DNA from: Acidobacteriota bacterium
GTDB taxonomy: Bacteria; Acidobacteriota; Terriglobia; Terriglobales; Acidobacteriaceae
Length of the DNA: 39,330 nt
Direction: 5' to 3'
Assembly: GCA_013285705.1 (NCBI GenBank)
Contig: JABDHA010000037.1
Span: 1 to 39,330, forward strand
Shown: in pieces, positions 8,103 through 17,497 of the stretch
Layout: every line of letters begins with the position of its first letter
How positions within the stretch are numbered: position 1 is the first letter of the stretch
The notes under the pieces: generated by a model
The model's input: the letters and a program-made list of their open reading frames with translations, nothing else
Database searches by the model: none
Told to the model about the DNA's origin: nothing
Made by a program: the position numbers and the translations under genes

Positions 8103-9812
8103 CTACTTGAGGTCGAGGTCGGGTAGGACGGGCGTCCCTTCCTCACGAACGGCATATAGTTCCCAGGGATTGATGTCGAGTGCTTTCAGGATGGTTGGCG
8201 CTACTTGCACGGTCCCGACTTCGGAGCTGACCGTCTTAGCCTGGAGGGAAGGATTGGATAACAGCATAACCACATTGGTGTCGTCATGGGCGAATCCGCC
8301 ATGCTCGGAGAGTTTGGCCTTGCTGCCTGAGTAAGTGACGCCCACGTTCGGGGTCACGATAATGTCGGGCGTGCGAGGATCCACGGTTGGGTCGTTATAG
8401 TTGAGCGAAAGCGAAGGACCGTAGTAGATCTGGCCGAGACCAATTCCCGTGGTGGTAGACGGAGCATCTTCGAGAATCTTGACGCTGGCGTCGGTATCAG
8501 CAGAGTTCTTCAGCCAGACCAGCGAGACGTCATCTTCGGTCGGCCCGATGCCGGTAGGGTTGTTAGTGGATTCAGAAAATGGGATGTAGCCCGCATTGGA
8601 GAGCAGGGTGACGGGTGAGGTGCCGTTGATAGTCTGACCGACATAGCGGCTGGGATCGATGGGTGACTGCCCGTGCTTGGCCGTGATCACGATCAGGGTC
8701 GAGTCGTAAAGGCCCGTTGCCTTCAATTCTCTTATCCAGGCTGCAAATGAGGCATCGACGAACTTGAATTCGGCCAACAGTGCTGCGGTGGGGGTGCCTG
8801 CGGCATCGAGATATCCGCCGGTCACGCCATTGCCTTTCTCAACCAGCTTCTGACCCACACTTACCGCCTGGAAGTTCATGCCCAATATGGTGGGCACGCG
8901 AGTTCTTCTGGTACCGAGATGGTTCTTGCCATCGATCTCGTTAAGTACGGCATCGACCTTCAACGTGTCGTAGCATTCAATGTTTTGGAAGCTGTTCGTC
9001 CAGGCGGTCAGATCTGCGCCTGTATCGGGTATGGTTTCGCAAGATATGCCGGTCGGCGTCCTGACGCCGGGCAATGCGATCACGTTGGAGTTGATCTCAG
9101 GTCCGTAGAAATCGTCGAGCGCGGCAGGGCCAATACCAGCAGCAACAGCTGAGTAGGCGGGATGCTTGTCGGACCAGGCCGTGTATCCACCAGCCTGATG
9201 GATGACGCTGAAGATGGTGTTGGTGCGGACAAAATCCCAAGGATAAACCGGGGAGCAGCCTCTGCGGGGATCACGGATAAGTCTTTTGGGATCGATGGAA
9301 GCGATGCCGCCGTCAGTCAACGCAGCGCCAGGAGCACCACCGTTCACCTTGGTTTGGTCGATGTCGATGCCTTCTTCGTACTCGCTGGTGGTTCCAGTTG
9401 GGGCGGCGCCGGGCGTGCAGGGACCAGCCGCGAGTCCGTTACCAGTTGTCTGTGCCGGGGCATCAAGATTTCGAGCATAGGCGACGTCGTAATAGATGCC
9501 GGTAAGTGCGGGGCTTCCGCCGGTGACGATCGCGATCAGGCCGGGAAAGGAGTCCGAGGGTTTCGAGGTGCTGGCAGCGACGTAGTTAACGCCGGTCTTG
9601 CTCAGTGCAGCAAGTGCCGGGCAGTAGGGTTCGCCATTGTTGATGGTACTGATTCCGTTGATGCAGTTCTTGAGGTCCACAGCGTGCATACCATCGACGC
9701 TGATCAGAAGAACCCGCTTGATAGGTTCCCTGCCCCAGCTGTTGTCCTGTGCGAGCGCAGAAGCGGCTGAACACGCAATTACGAGGGAGAGTACAGCACG
9801 TGCTTTTTTCAT
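8103..9812 (-). CDS. Exported alkaline-phosphatase-superfamily (type I phosphodiesterase/NPP-like) protein, copy 2
   Basis: The product has 569 residues. A Sec signal peptide (MKKARAVLSLVIACSAASALA) is followed by the metal-binding RVLLISVDGMHAVD with Asp40. Next comes the likely nucleophile region SKPSDSFPG with Ser88, in the place where NPP enzymes have Thr before Phe-Pro. Then come SDKHPAY, TAKHGQSPID and SEHGGFAHDDTNV, which supply the remaining metal ligands. The family hydrolyses phosphate mono- or diesters in the periplasm or outside the cell. The start at 9812 is fixed by GGAGGT five bases upstream; the 15 codons before it are rejected. It lies downstream of a close paralogue and has its own terminator at 8045-8079. 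The exact substrate cannot be read from sequence. Confidence 0.88.
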   Translation of the reverse strand: MKKARAVLSLVIACSAASALAQDNSWGREPIKRVLLISVDGMHAVDLKNCINGISTINNGEPYCPALAALSKTGVNYVAASTSKPSDSFPGLIAIVTGGSPALTGIYYDVAYARNLDAPAQTTGNGLAAGPCTPGAAPTGTTSEYEEGIDIDQTKVNGGAPGAALTDGGIASIDPKRLIRDPRRGCSPVYPWDFVRTNTIFSVIHQAGGYTAWSDKHPAYSAVAAGIGPAALDDFYGPEINSNVIALPGVRTPTGISCETIPDTGADLTAWTNSFQNIECYDTLKVDAVLNEIDGKNHLGTRRTRVPTILGMNFQAVSVGQKLVEKGNGVTGGYLDAAGTPTAALLAEFKFVDASFAAWIRELKATGLYDSTLIVITAKHGQSPIDPSRYVGQTINGTSPVTLLSNAGYIPFSESTNNPTGIGPTEDDVSLVWLKNSADTDASVKILEDAPSTTTGIGLGQIYYGPSLSLNYNDPTVDPRTPDIIVTPNVGVTYSGSKAKLSEHGGFAHDDTNVVMLLSNPSLQAKTVSSEVGTVQVAPTILKALDINPWELYAVREEGTPVLPDLDLK

Positions 9813-9993
9813 TACTACCTCCGGAACGAGGGTGACTGAAGGTCGGGGCACTTGCATTGCCGGAGGATGAAAATTAAGTGAAGAAACCCAAAGAATCAGG
9901 ATGTGTCCGATTACCCGAACGTCTATAAGTGCTGTTTAATTCGAGACGTAGCTATCTGTTGTAGTGCGCCGGTGTTTGCTTTTCTGCTCGTCA

Positions 9994-10028
9994 ACAAAAA
10001 CAAGAGGGCCGCCGAAGCGGCCCTCTTG
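9994..10028 (-). terminator. Intrinsic terminator with UUCG loop
   Basis: A perfect 12-base inverted repeat, CAAGAGGGCCGC at 10001-10012 and its complement at 10017-10028, has a loop that reads TTCG on the minus strand. The C(UUCG)G tetraloop is exceptionally stable. It is followed on the minus strand by TTTTTG. It lies 13 bases after the stop of the first phosphodiesterase gene (ending at 10041) and should largely separate it from copy 2. Confidence 0.92.
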
Positions 10029-10040
10029 TTCATGGCAAAA

Positions 10041-11723
10041 TTATCTGAGTTGCGACCAGACCTCCGGCAAAACCGCTGTGCCTTCTGCTCTTACGGCATC
10101 CAGTGCTTCAGGATTCAGACCCAAAGCTTTTAGGATCATCGGCGCTACCTGCGCGGTCGTGGTGCCGTCAAAGACTGTCTGTGGCCTAAATCTTGGATTC
10201 GACACCAACAGCATGACATTGGTGTCATCATGCGCAAAGCCGCCATGATCCGCGATCATCGTGGTGCTCCCGGAATAGGTTACGCCTATATTTGGAGTGA
10301 CAATGATGTCTGGAGTCCGCGGATCCTGCCCCGGCTCCCAGCCGCCTACGTTGTAATTCAGCGACAGTGTCGGTCCGAAGTAGATTTGCCCCAGACCAAT
10401 CGCGGCTGCGTTCTGTTCAAGCAAGTCCACGGCCGCGGATACGCTCTCGCCTTTTTTCAACCAAAGCACAGAAACATCGTCTTCGGTTGCACCAATGCCG
10501 GTTGGATTCAGCGGGGATTCCGAGAAAGGAATGCGCGTGCCCAACAGGGTTGCCGGCGTATTAGTGTTGGCTACGTACCGGCTTGTGTCGATGGGTGATG
10601 CCCCATGCTTGGCGGTGATAATGATCAGCGTGTCGTCATAAATGCCCCTGTCTTTCAGAGCGTTGACGATGTCGCCGATTGAGACGTCCACCGCCTCGAT
10701 CTCCTGCAACAGCAATTCGCTCGGCTGCCCGGCAGCATTTTGATAACCACCGGTGCCTACGCCGGGCTCATCGACCGATTCTCCGGTATATACCGACTGG
10801 AAGTTCATGCCCATGATCGTAGGTGTTACAGCCCGGGAGCCGTTGTGAGTCTTACCCGCAATCTCGTTCAACAATGCATCGACACGGAGCGCGTCATAGC
10901 ATTGGATGTCTTCAAAGCTGGCATTCCACGAAGGAGCGGTTGCATCGCGGACAGTGGAGCAGGATGCGCCGAGCGAAGTCTTGATGCCCGGCAGCGCCAC
11001 CACATTTGAGTCGACCTCGGGGGCGTAATAGTCGTTCAGACCAGTACCACCGGGCCCAGCTACCATGGCATACGATGGGTGCTTATCGATCCACGCGGTG
11101 TATCCGCCCGCTGCATGGATAACTCCAAAGATGGTGTTCGTCCGGAGGAAGTTCCAGGGGTACACCGGTGCACAACCTGCCGCGGGATTGCGCGAAAGCT
11201 TCCTGGGGTCGATCGCGGCCGCGGTGGCATCCGCGCCGCCGTTCAGCTTGGTGTCGTCGATATCGATGCCCTGATCGTTGTCCGTCGTCGTTCCCGTCGG
11301 TACCGCAAAGGGCGTGCACGGCGCCGCAGCTAAGCCAGTGCCGGTCGTTATTTGCGGCCCATCGAGCGTTCGGTCAAATGCTACATCGTAGTAAATGCCG
11401 GTCGTTCTCGGCGTGCCGCCGGTAACCAGGGCCATGAGTCCGGGGGCAGAATCGGAGGGCTTTGATGACGAGGTGGCCACATAATTGATCCCTGTCCCGG
11501 CCAATGCGGCCAGGTTAGGGCAATACGGATTCCCACCGTTCAATCCGGTAACACCATGCGCGCAGTTATAGAAGTCGACTGCGTGCATACCGTCTATGCT
11601 CAAGAGCAGTACATGCCTGACTTTTCTCGATCCCACCATGTTCTCGTCCGCGGCCATGCCATAATTCGACGACAGCGTTAGAGCGATCGCAAATCCAGTC
11701 GATACAAGCTTACTTACATTCAT
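10041..11723 (-). CDS. Exported alkaline-phosphatase-superfamily (type I phosphodiesterase/NPP-like) protein, copy 1
   Basis: The product has 560 residues and is a clear paralogue of the protein at 8103-9812. The two share VDGMHAVD or IDGMHAVD near the N-terminus, the INYVATSSSKPSDS-type segment, the GIYYDVA segment, TAKHG, and DHGGFAHDDTNV. A signal peptide covers about residues 1-25 (MNVSKLVSTGFAIALTLSSN, cleavage near GMA-AD). The nucleophile context is PSDSAPG rather than PSDSFPG. The start at 11723 has GGAGG seven bases upstream. The gene is 106 bases downstream of the histidine acid phosphatase and probably shares its transcript until the UUCG terminator at 9994-10028. It is predicted to release phosphate from organic esters outside the cytoplasm. 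Confidence 0.88.
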   Translation of the reverse strand: MNVSKLVSTGFAIALTLSSNYGMAADENMVGSRKVRHVLLLSIDGMHAVDFYNCAHGVTGLNGGNPYCPNLAALAGTGINYVATSSSKPSDSAPGLMALVTGGTPRTTGIYYDVAFDRTLDGPQITTGTGLAAAPCTPFAVPTGTTTDNDQGIDIDDTKLNGGADATAAAIDPRKLSRNPAAGCAPVYPWNFLRTNTIFGVIHAAGGYTAWIDKHPSYAMVAGPGGTGLNDYYAPEVDSNVVALPGIKTSLGASCSTVRDATAPSWNASFEDIQCYDALRVDALLNEIAGKTHNGSRAVTPTIMGMNFQSVYTGESVDEPGVGTGGYQNAAGQPSELLLQEIEAVDVSIGDIVNALKDRGIYDDTLIIITAKHGASPIDTSRYVANTNTPATLLGTRIPFSESPLNPTGIGATEDDVSVLWLKKGESVSAAVDLLEQNAAAIGLGQIYFGPTLSLNYNVGGWEPGQDPRTPDIIVTPNIGVTYSGSTTMIADHGGFAHDDTNVMLLVSNPRFRPQTVFDGTTTAQVAPMILKALGLNPEALDAVRAEGTAVLPEVWSQLR

Positions 11724-11829
11724 ATAGATCCTCCACGCGAGTAGTAGGCGCTCCAAGATACGAATGTGTTACCGATCTATGAAATCTTCGCGAATGCGGT
11801 GTGAAAACACCCTTAGATTTCAATCAGCA

Positions 11830-13173
11830 CTACTTTACAAATGCAGGATCAATAGCCGTAGTGAGCGTCTGTTGGAAAGCCCTCCAAACGCAGGGAAAAT
11901 TCGCTCCGCCCTGGCTGCAGCCTGGAACAAAAATATTCGCCCTGACGGGACCCTTGTCCAAGGTGAGTGGAGTGAGCTCGCGCATCTGCTCCAGTGTCTG
12001 TGCCGTGTAGTAGGTCCTGATCTCGTAGCCTGAATCCGCGTCCTGCCACAGCTCGAAGACCAATGCTCCTCCGGGTGGAGTGTCGTCGCGGCGTCCATCG
12101 ATGACCCAGTTCAGGTTGAGCATTCCCGCCATGTTGGCGAGGTTGGTATCGTGACCGACCAGAACGATCACCCGGTCTCCTGGTTTTCCCAGTGCGCCTG
12201 GGACGTCCTTACCGGTTGCCGCCTGCTGCAGAGTGTCAAGAATGTGGGCTAGCGTATTCGAGGCCTGCACAGTCGCCAGGTAGGATGTGCGACGGTTGAG
12301 ATCGGACGCGGCGGTGTGCAGGTCCATGAGTTGCTTTAGAGTCGCGAGATCAACCCGACCCCAGCCTACCTGGCCCATTGGCAGGCCGCTGGTGTATTCG
12401 AGCAGCAGGTTCTCAGTGATGGTCGATGCAGTACTGAGTGGGCCCTTCAATTCCGCGAGATGATCGCTCTTGCCGCCATCAAGGCTGGCCGGAATATCGG
12501 CCAGGAAAGCTGCTGCGGTGTGCCCCGGCTGAGGACAAGGGGAAGCTGGAGCACATCCGAGAAGGATGCGCTCCAGTGCTTCGAATTGCCACCGGTAAGC
12601 TTCGGTAACGCCAGCTGGGTTGCTGCCGATACGGCCGGCAATCGATGCCGCCGCTCGTTTACGATCGGGCTCACCCACCCCAGCTGACAGCGAATGGAAG
12701 AGTGGATCGACCTGACCTTCAGCGAGGGTATGCTGCTCCGGTTGCTGATTGGGGGAGCAGCCAGGAAACATTCCGGCGGCAAGCGACTTTCCTGTCTCTG
12801 CCGTGCGCTGGTCCGAGTCTGAAAAGAAAGAGACACGCGTGGCGTCAGCACATCCGCTGGCGCTCAACACCTCCCGTTGTGCCAAGTAGGCCCGGTAATA
12901 GCCACCGAACAGAGTCATGAGCTTGGCGCCCTGAGTGGTGAGATTGCCGGACGGGCTATCCCACTTTGGCCAGGGCTGGGCGGAATATTGATTCAGTTGC
13001 TCGTTACTTCCGGTCGGTGTTCGAACGCCGTGACGGCTGAAGATGATGATGAATTTCAGCTTTCTAGAAGCGTCATCCGCGCGCTGTGCAAGGACCGGGG
13101 GAACTGCGGCAGCAGCGCACAGTAGAAGCGTGAAGCAGTGTAATGCACGCCGATGTGATGGACAGTTCTTCAT
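11830..13173 (-). CDS. Exported histidine acid phosphatase, phytase type
   Basis: The product has 447 residues with a signal peptide ending near PPVLAQ (residue 30). The catalytic FSRHGVRTP sits at residues 46-53, with His48 as the expected phospho-acceptor. The second Arg site is SDSDQRTAETG (Arg123), and the proton-donor motif is VGHDTN with His341-Asp342. These are the diagnostic elements of the branch-2 histidine phosphatases, which include AppA phytase and glucose-1-phosphatase; the HD pair is typical of phytases. The predicted reaction is stepwise removal of phosphate from inositol phosphates or sugar phosphates in the periplasm. The start is supported by AGGTG just upstream, immediately after the stop codon of the propeller gene, so the two genes are probably translationally coupled. 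It has several Cys residues (109, 139, 207, 213), compatible with periplasmic disulfides. Confidence 0.9.
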   Translation of the reverse strand: MKNCPSHRRALHCFTLLLCAAAAVPPVLAQRADDASRKLKFIIIFSRHGVRTPTGSNEQLNQYSAQPWPKWDSPSGNLTTQGAKLMTLFGGYYRAYLAQREVLSASGCADATRVSFFSDSDQRTAETGKSLAAGMFPGCSPNQQPEQHTLAEGQVDPLFHSLSAGVGEPDRKRAAASIAGRIGSNPAGVTEAYRWQFEALERILLGCAPASPCPQPGHTAAAFLADIPASLDGGKSDHLAELKGPLSTASTITENLLLEYTSGLPMGQVGWGRVDLATLKQLMDLHTAASDLNRRTSYLATVQASNTLAHILDTLQQAATGKDVPGALGKPGDRVIVLVGHDTNLANMAGMLNLNWVIDGRRDDTPPGGALVFELWQDADSGYEIRTYYTAQTLEQMRELTPLTLDKGPVRANIFVPGCSQGGANFPCVWRAFQQTLTTAIDPAFVK

Positions 13174-13182
13174 TTCACCTGA

Positions 13183-14184
13183 CTATTTGGTTGCGTAGAC
13201 CAGTATTGATGCCTGCTTGCCGTCGCTGCCAGGCACTCCAACGTAGAGGGTGTGCTGCGAGGGTACCAGCAACCCCGTTTTGGCTCCGGTAGATGTGCGA
13301 GTAACGCTTAACGCACGGACGCTCTTGTTAGCGTCGATCTCATAAACGTCAACTGCTCCGCTTCCAGCGATCAGATAAATCCGATGCAATTCGGCGTCAT
13401 AGAAAATGTCGTCAGCTCCCGCATCCGATGGTAGATCCGCCAGTTCTTTACCGGAGTTTGCGTCGAGGACCACCAGGCGCGCGGGCGTGCGACAGGCGAC
13501 GAACAGGATCTGGTTCTCTTCGTCGTAGGCAAGCGGCACGTTGTCCTTGGCGCGGGTCAGCTTCCACGTCGCAGATCGCGCGTGCGTCTTTCCGTCGATG
13601 ACTGCAATCTCGCCCGCGTCGGCAATGTTCGCAAAGATGCGATCATTCGCTTTGTCGATCTCCAGCCCTTCCGGGTGCGTCGCGACGGGAAGATTCGTCA
13701 CCACCGTCTGGCTGGTCGTATCAACTACTGCGATCTTGGCGGGATGGACGGTGCCGCCGCCATGCCCCACGTAAAGTAACTTCGTACCGCCGTCATAAAC
13801 CATGTCGTCGGCGTCGTCGGAAAGTCCGATGGACTTCATTTGCTGGAGCGGCGCACCGTCGTAAATTTTCAAATCGCCCTGTAGACCATCGGAGGCAAAA
13901 AGCCGTTTTGTTTCGGCGATCCACGCGAGGCCGTGTGGCTTGCCTAATCCAGTCAGGCTTTCGGTCACCTTCCCGGAACTCAAATCGATTACTTCGACCG
14001 AATGGTTCCCGGCAGAGGCAACGAAGAGCCGGTTACCGTCCGGATCGTAAGCAAAGTGATCGAACTTGCCGGTCACTCCTGGCAATGTGATCGTTCGTTG
14101 CAGTGAGAGTGGAGAAGCCATCTGGGCCTGAGCAGAAAGAACGCCCACCCATAGTAGAAAAGCAGCAACCGTAATTATCTTCAT
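13183..14184 (-). CDS. Exported YncE-like beta-propeller protein
   Basis: The product has 333 residues with a signal peptide (MKIITVAAFLLWVGVLSAQA, cleavage about residue 20). It has repeated blades of the YVTN/YncE type: GNRLFVASAGNHSVEVIDLSS, TKLLYVGHGGG, VVDTTSQTVVTNLP, DRIFANIADAGEIAVIDG, NQILFVACRTPARLVVLD and HRIYLIAGSGAVDVYEID. A seven-bladed propeller is likely. Such proteins bind ligands or partners and are not usually enzymes. The stop codon lies 9 bases before the phytase start, so the two are almost certainly one operon. The propeller may hold a substrate or a partner protein near the phosphatase; that role is inference. Its own start is 147 bases beyond the stop of the receptor gene. 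Confidence 0.85.
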   Translation of the reverse strand: MKIITVAAFLLWVGVLSAQAQMASPLSLQRTITLPGVTGKFDHFAYDPDGNRLFVASAGNHSVEVIDLSSGKVTESLTGLGKPHGLAWIAETKRLFASDGLQGDLKIYDGAPLQQMKSIGLSDDADDMVYDGGTKLLYVGHGGGTVHPAKIAVVDTTSQTVVTNLPVATHPEGLEIDKANDRIFANIADAGEIAVIDGKTHARSATWKLTRAKDNVPLAYDEENQILFVACRTPARLVVLDANSGKELADLPSDAGADDIFYDAELHRIYLIAGSGAVDVYEIDANKSVRALSVTRTSTGAKTGLLVPSQHTLYVGVPGSDGKQASILVYATK

Positions 14185-14331
14185 CTATGCTTTCTCGGAC
14201 TGTGCTCCTGTCCCCGGGCTAACCCCTCCAGGAATTTGCTCAAGCATTGTCCTGCAATGAATCTGTCTCATTGGCAAATAAAGTTCTTTGTGTTTCGTCG
14301 GGTTCAGGAATTCATCATCATTTGAGTCTTA

Positions 14332-17184
14332 TTACTCGTGGTGCAGGCTCCATCGCAGGCCGAAAGAATAGGTGGGCTTGTAGTATTCACGCTGTGTCAT
14401 GTATTGGGTACTCCCGTTGAAGAAGCCAAAGACCTCGTTGTTCATGTTCTCTCCGGAGGCCAGCAACGAGAACCCTTTGGCGATGTAATAAGTCGCCTGG
14501 GCGTCGACTTGCGTGTGTGAGTAGAAGTAGTTATCGCCAAATGGCCCCGTGGGTCCGTAGGGCACTGCAGCCGGACCGGTGCTCTGGTATTGATAGGCAT
14601 AAATATTTGCGCTGTTGTGCGATATCCCTACAGTGACCAGCGCTCGCTTGGTTGCATAAGACGGTCCGATGTTCCAGGAGAACGGCGCCTGGCCTACCAA
14701 CTGTGGGTTATCCGCGCGATTGGCGAGGTTATAGTTTTTCGAGTTCGTATAGGCAAAGTTCGCGTTGATGCGCGCTCCACTCAGTACGCCCGGCAGCATG
14801 GTTAAGTGCTGCTGGTAAGACAACTCGATACCTTGCACATACGCGTGGTCTCCATTGACTTCCTGCTGCACATAATCCCCGGCATAGAGCTGGGACAAGG
14901 GTGAACCCGTGGCAGGTACGATCGATTGCTCGAGAAAAATAGGCTTGGTTATCTGTTTATAGAAGTAGCCGCCCTCCAACATGCCGACAGAGGGTAGAAA
15001 GCGCTCGTACAGCACGTCAAAGTCATTCGCGTGCTCGGCTACCAGACCAGTATTGCCGATTTGCACCAGGTCTATCCCTGATGGGCCTCCCTGGGTCGTG
15101 AAAACGATATAGGGGACCAGCTGATAAGGATCAGGACGCGAAATGCCGCGTCCATAGACGGCGCGAATGTCTGAGTCGTTATCCAGGTTGTAGCGCAACT
15201 GAACGCTCGGCAACGGATTCACGTAAGAGCCGCTCCCGTATTGGGGTGTCGTCCCGCCGTAGCTGCCGTCCGCATTTGTCAAAACCAAATATCCGGTGTT
15301 GGAGGTTTGCGTGCCCTCGATGCGCAATCCCGTTTGCAGGTGGATGCGAGTGCCAAATTCGATCGTGTTCATTACGTAGCCAGACGACACACGCTCTTGA
15401 AGGTTGTAGTTGGCCGCGTCAGAGTTCTGATGGGTGGTTGCTTCATCCAACGGAAGCTGCGACGAGTTCGCCGCAAGGTAGGAGGTGATGAGATCGAAGT
15501 TGGTCACCGGTGGCAGATAATAGCTTCCGCCGTAGAAGTGCGGATTGGTGAAGGAGCTCAAGAACTGGGTCATCGGCGGGGTCGCGCCATTGTCATAAGT
15601 GGGCGAGTACGCGTTCTGTCCCTTATGCTCGTTACGGAACTGCCCTCCAAACTCGAAGGTTGATGCGTGCGTGCCCAAATGGTAGTTGATCCCCATGGCG
15701 GCGCTCCCCTGTAGATTGAGCTGAGTCGCCTGGCCGGTGGTGAGATTGATATCCGAGAGCTGGTACTGTGTGGGATCGGCGATCGAATCGCTGGGGTTGT
15801 CGCAGGTATATTGCGGCCGATAAATGCTGACCGTAGTCGACGGGCTGTATCCGCAATCGGCGCCGGCGGAACTGCTGAAGTCCGCGCCGGGATTTCCCGC
15901 GGCCCCACCAAAGCGCGAGTGGGCGATGGCGATCTGGTAATGGATGAACGAATGCGTGAAAACCTGATTTCCCCCTAAAGCTAGGTCGGCGATCTGCAGA
16001 TTGGGCCGGCGGACGCTGGTGTGGTAGGAACTCCCCCCAGAACCAGTCGGTCCCGACAACTCGTATTGAAACTTCTGGCCGTAATCCCGGAAGTTCGAAA
16101 AGAGTCCATGCACATAGAGATCAGAGTCTTCCGCTAGTTTGTAATCGAGAGCGCCGGCAAAGCCATATCGGGTCCGGTCGTAGAGATATTCCTGCACGTT
16201 CAGGCCGTCATCGAACGTTGTCTCCCCATTCGGGAACAGGTCGGGAGTGGGTTCGACGTCGTCGATCGCTCGTCCATTGTAGTCATAGCTATAGCCGAGC
16301 ATGAGCCCGAAGCGCTTGCCATGCCCGCTGTTTGGGCCGAATCGCATTCCTGCGCTTGAGTTGATACTGAACACATTGCGGGTCCCGGCAATGGGTGTGT
16401 AGCCGCCTATCCCTTCAACATTAAACGTTGGCTGGTCGGAGGTGGCTTGCTTGATGCGCACGTCGACTGAGCCACCGATAGCATCTCCATCCTGGTTTGC
16501 GGAAAGCGTCTTATTGATGGCTAATGAGCCAACGATGTCCGCCGGGATGGTGTCGAGATCGACCTGGCGCACTTCCGGATCAGGCCCGGGAACGATGACT
16601 CCATCGATCGTTGTGTTGCTGAGGCGCGGTTCTGTCCCGCGAATCTGCACATATTGACCTTCGCCTTCGTTGCGTTGCAGGGTGACTCCAGGCATGCGCC
16701 CGATAGCGTCGGCCACATTCGCGTTGGGCAGGCTTTGAATCTGCGTGTCAGTCTGCACATCGAGGATGTTAGCGGACGTGCGCTGCTCGTTGATGGCGGC
16801 GGCATCACCCACTAAGCCGGCATTCACAATGACTTGCTGGTTAGCCGACGCGATACTCATGGTTGCGTTCAGCGTTGCTGTCTGGCCGGGTTTTACAACG
16901 ATAGTAGTTACCATATTGTCGAAGCCGACATAGGAAACAGTGACGGTATAGGTGCCCGGGGCAATATTTGGAATGACAAAGGTTCCCTGCTCGTCGGAAG
17001 CCACCGAAGTTGCAGTTGGCTGCAGGACAATCTGGGCGCCTTGGAGCACCGCTCCGGCCGCGTCCTTAACGGTGCCGCTCACACTACCACTGGGAGTACC
17101 TTTATCTCCGGTTGCGGCGCTGGATAACAATGGTAGCAAGAGCATTGTGAGGAGTAGCGGTATACGGATGGCCTTCGCGAACAT
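14332..17184 (-). CDS. TonB-dependent receptor with N-terminal regulatory-like domain
   Basis: The product has 950 residues. A signal peptide (residues 1 to about 25) is followed by a carboxypeptidase-regulatory-like beta-sandwich (about 30-110, GSVSGTVKDAAGAVLQGAQI through TYTVTVSYVGFD). The plug domain is at about 125-250 (LPNANVADAIGRMPGVTLQR, GQYVQIRGTEPRLSNTTIDG), and a 22-strand-type barrel runs to the end. The plug resembles the TonB-Xanth-Caul subfamily, typical of substrate-specific uptake in Caulobacter, Xanthomonas and acidobacteria. The start at 17184 has AAGGAG five to six bases upstream; the 24 codons before it are rejected. It is the first gene of the phosphatase cluster and divergent from the two-component system. 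It probably imports the products or substrates of the phosphatases across the outer membrane. Confidence 0.92.
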   Translation of the reverse strand: MFAKAIRIPLLLTMLLLPLLSSAATGDKGTPSGSVSGTVKDAAGAVLQGAQIVLQPTATSVASDEQGTFVIPNIAPGTYTVTVSYVGFDNMVTTIVVKPGQTATLNATMSIASANQQVIVNAGLVGDAAAINEQRTSANILDVQTDTQIQSLPNANVADAIGRMPGVTLQRNEGEGQYVQIRGTEPRLSNTTIDGVIVPGPDPEVRQVDLDTIPADIVGSLAINKTLSANQDGDAIGGSVDVRIKQATSDQPTFNVEGIGGYTPIAGTRNVFSINSSAGMRFGPNSGHGKRFGLMLGYSYDYNGRAIDDVEPTPDLFPNGETTFDDGLNVQEYLYDRTRYGFAGALDYKLAEDSDLYVHGLFSNFRDYGQKFQYELSGPTGSGGSSYHTSVRRPNLQIADLALGGNQVFTHSFIHYQIAIAHSRFGGAAGNPGADFSSSAGADCGYSPSTTVSIYRPQYTCDNPSDSIADPTQYQLSDINLTTGQATQLNLQGSAAMGINYHLGTHASTFEFGGQFRNEHKGQNAYSPTYDNGATPPMTQFLSSFTNPHFYGGSYYLPPVTNFDLITSYLAANSSQLPLDEATTHQNSDAANYNLQERVSSGYVMNTIEFGTRIHLQTGLRIEGTQTSNTGYLVLTNADGSYGGTTPQYGSGSYVNPLPSVQLRYNLDNDSDIRAVYGRGISRPDPYQLVPYIVFTTQGGPSGIDLVQIGNTGLVAEHANDFDVLYERFLPSVGMLEGGYFYKQITKPIFLEQSIVPATGSPLSQLYAGDYVQQEVNGDHAYVQGIELSYQQHLTMLPGVLSGARINANFAYTNSKNYNLANRADNPQLVGQAPFSWNIGPSYATKRALVTVGISHNSANIYAYQYQSTGPAAVPYGPTGPFGDNYFYSHTQVDAQATYYIAKGFSLLASGENMNNEVFGFFNGSTQYMTQREYYKPTYSFGLRWSLHHE

Positions 17185-17497
17185 GACTCTCCTTCGGCGG
17201 CGATGTTGGGATTTGCAGAAGTCCAACATCGATGTTAGTGAACTGGGACTGACCATAGCTTCCGCGTTACAAGTAAAGCGGCGTTTACGTAAAAGTGAAT
17301 AATTCCTAAGCTATGGTTCGGTTGCGCTCGATGAATTGAAGATTGCCTGGAAGGCTGATCCAGAAGGTAGGCTGCGTTGTTAAAGAGAGGTTAACGGCGC
17401 GGTGAAAGTTTTCTAAGATTGCGATGATGCCCTCCACAACCGAAAATTGCTGTGTTGAAATAGGGCTCAGCGTAGATAGTGGTTTGGAGCCCTGAGC
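17185..17497. promoter_or_regulatory. Divergent control region with repeated elements
   Basis: This 313-base region separates the receptor gene from the response-regulator gene and must hold both promoters. Three similar heptamers lie on the plus strand: GTTAAAG at 17379, GTTAACG at 17390 and GTGAAAG at 17402. The 11-12 base steps match the spacing of OmpR-family half-sites. Nearer the receptor is a perfect 10-base palindrome, TTTACGTAAA (17284-17293), within an imperfect direct repeat CGTTAC...GTAAAG/CGTTTAC.GTAAAAG (17265-17295). A GCTCAG...CTGAGC inverted repeat (17465-17497) abuts the regulator's start codon. I infer binding sites for the neighbouring response regulator; no -35/-10 pair is clear. 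Confidence 0.45.
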
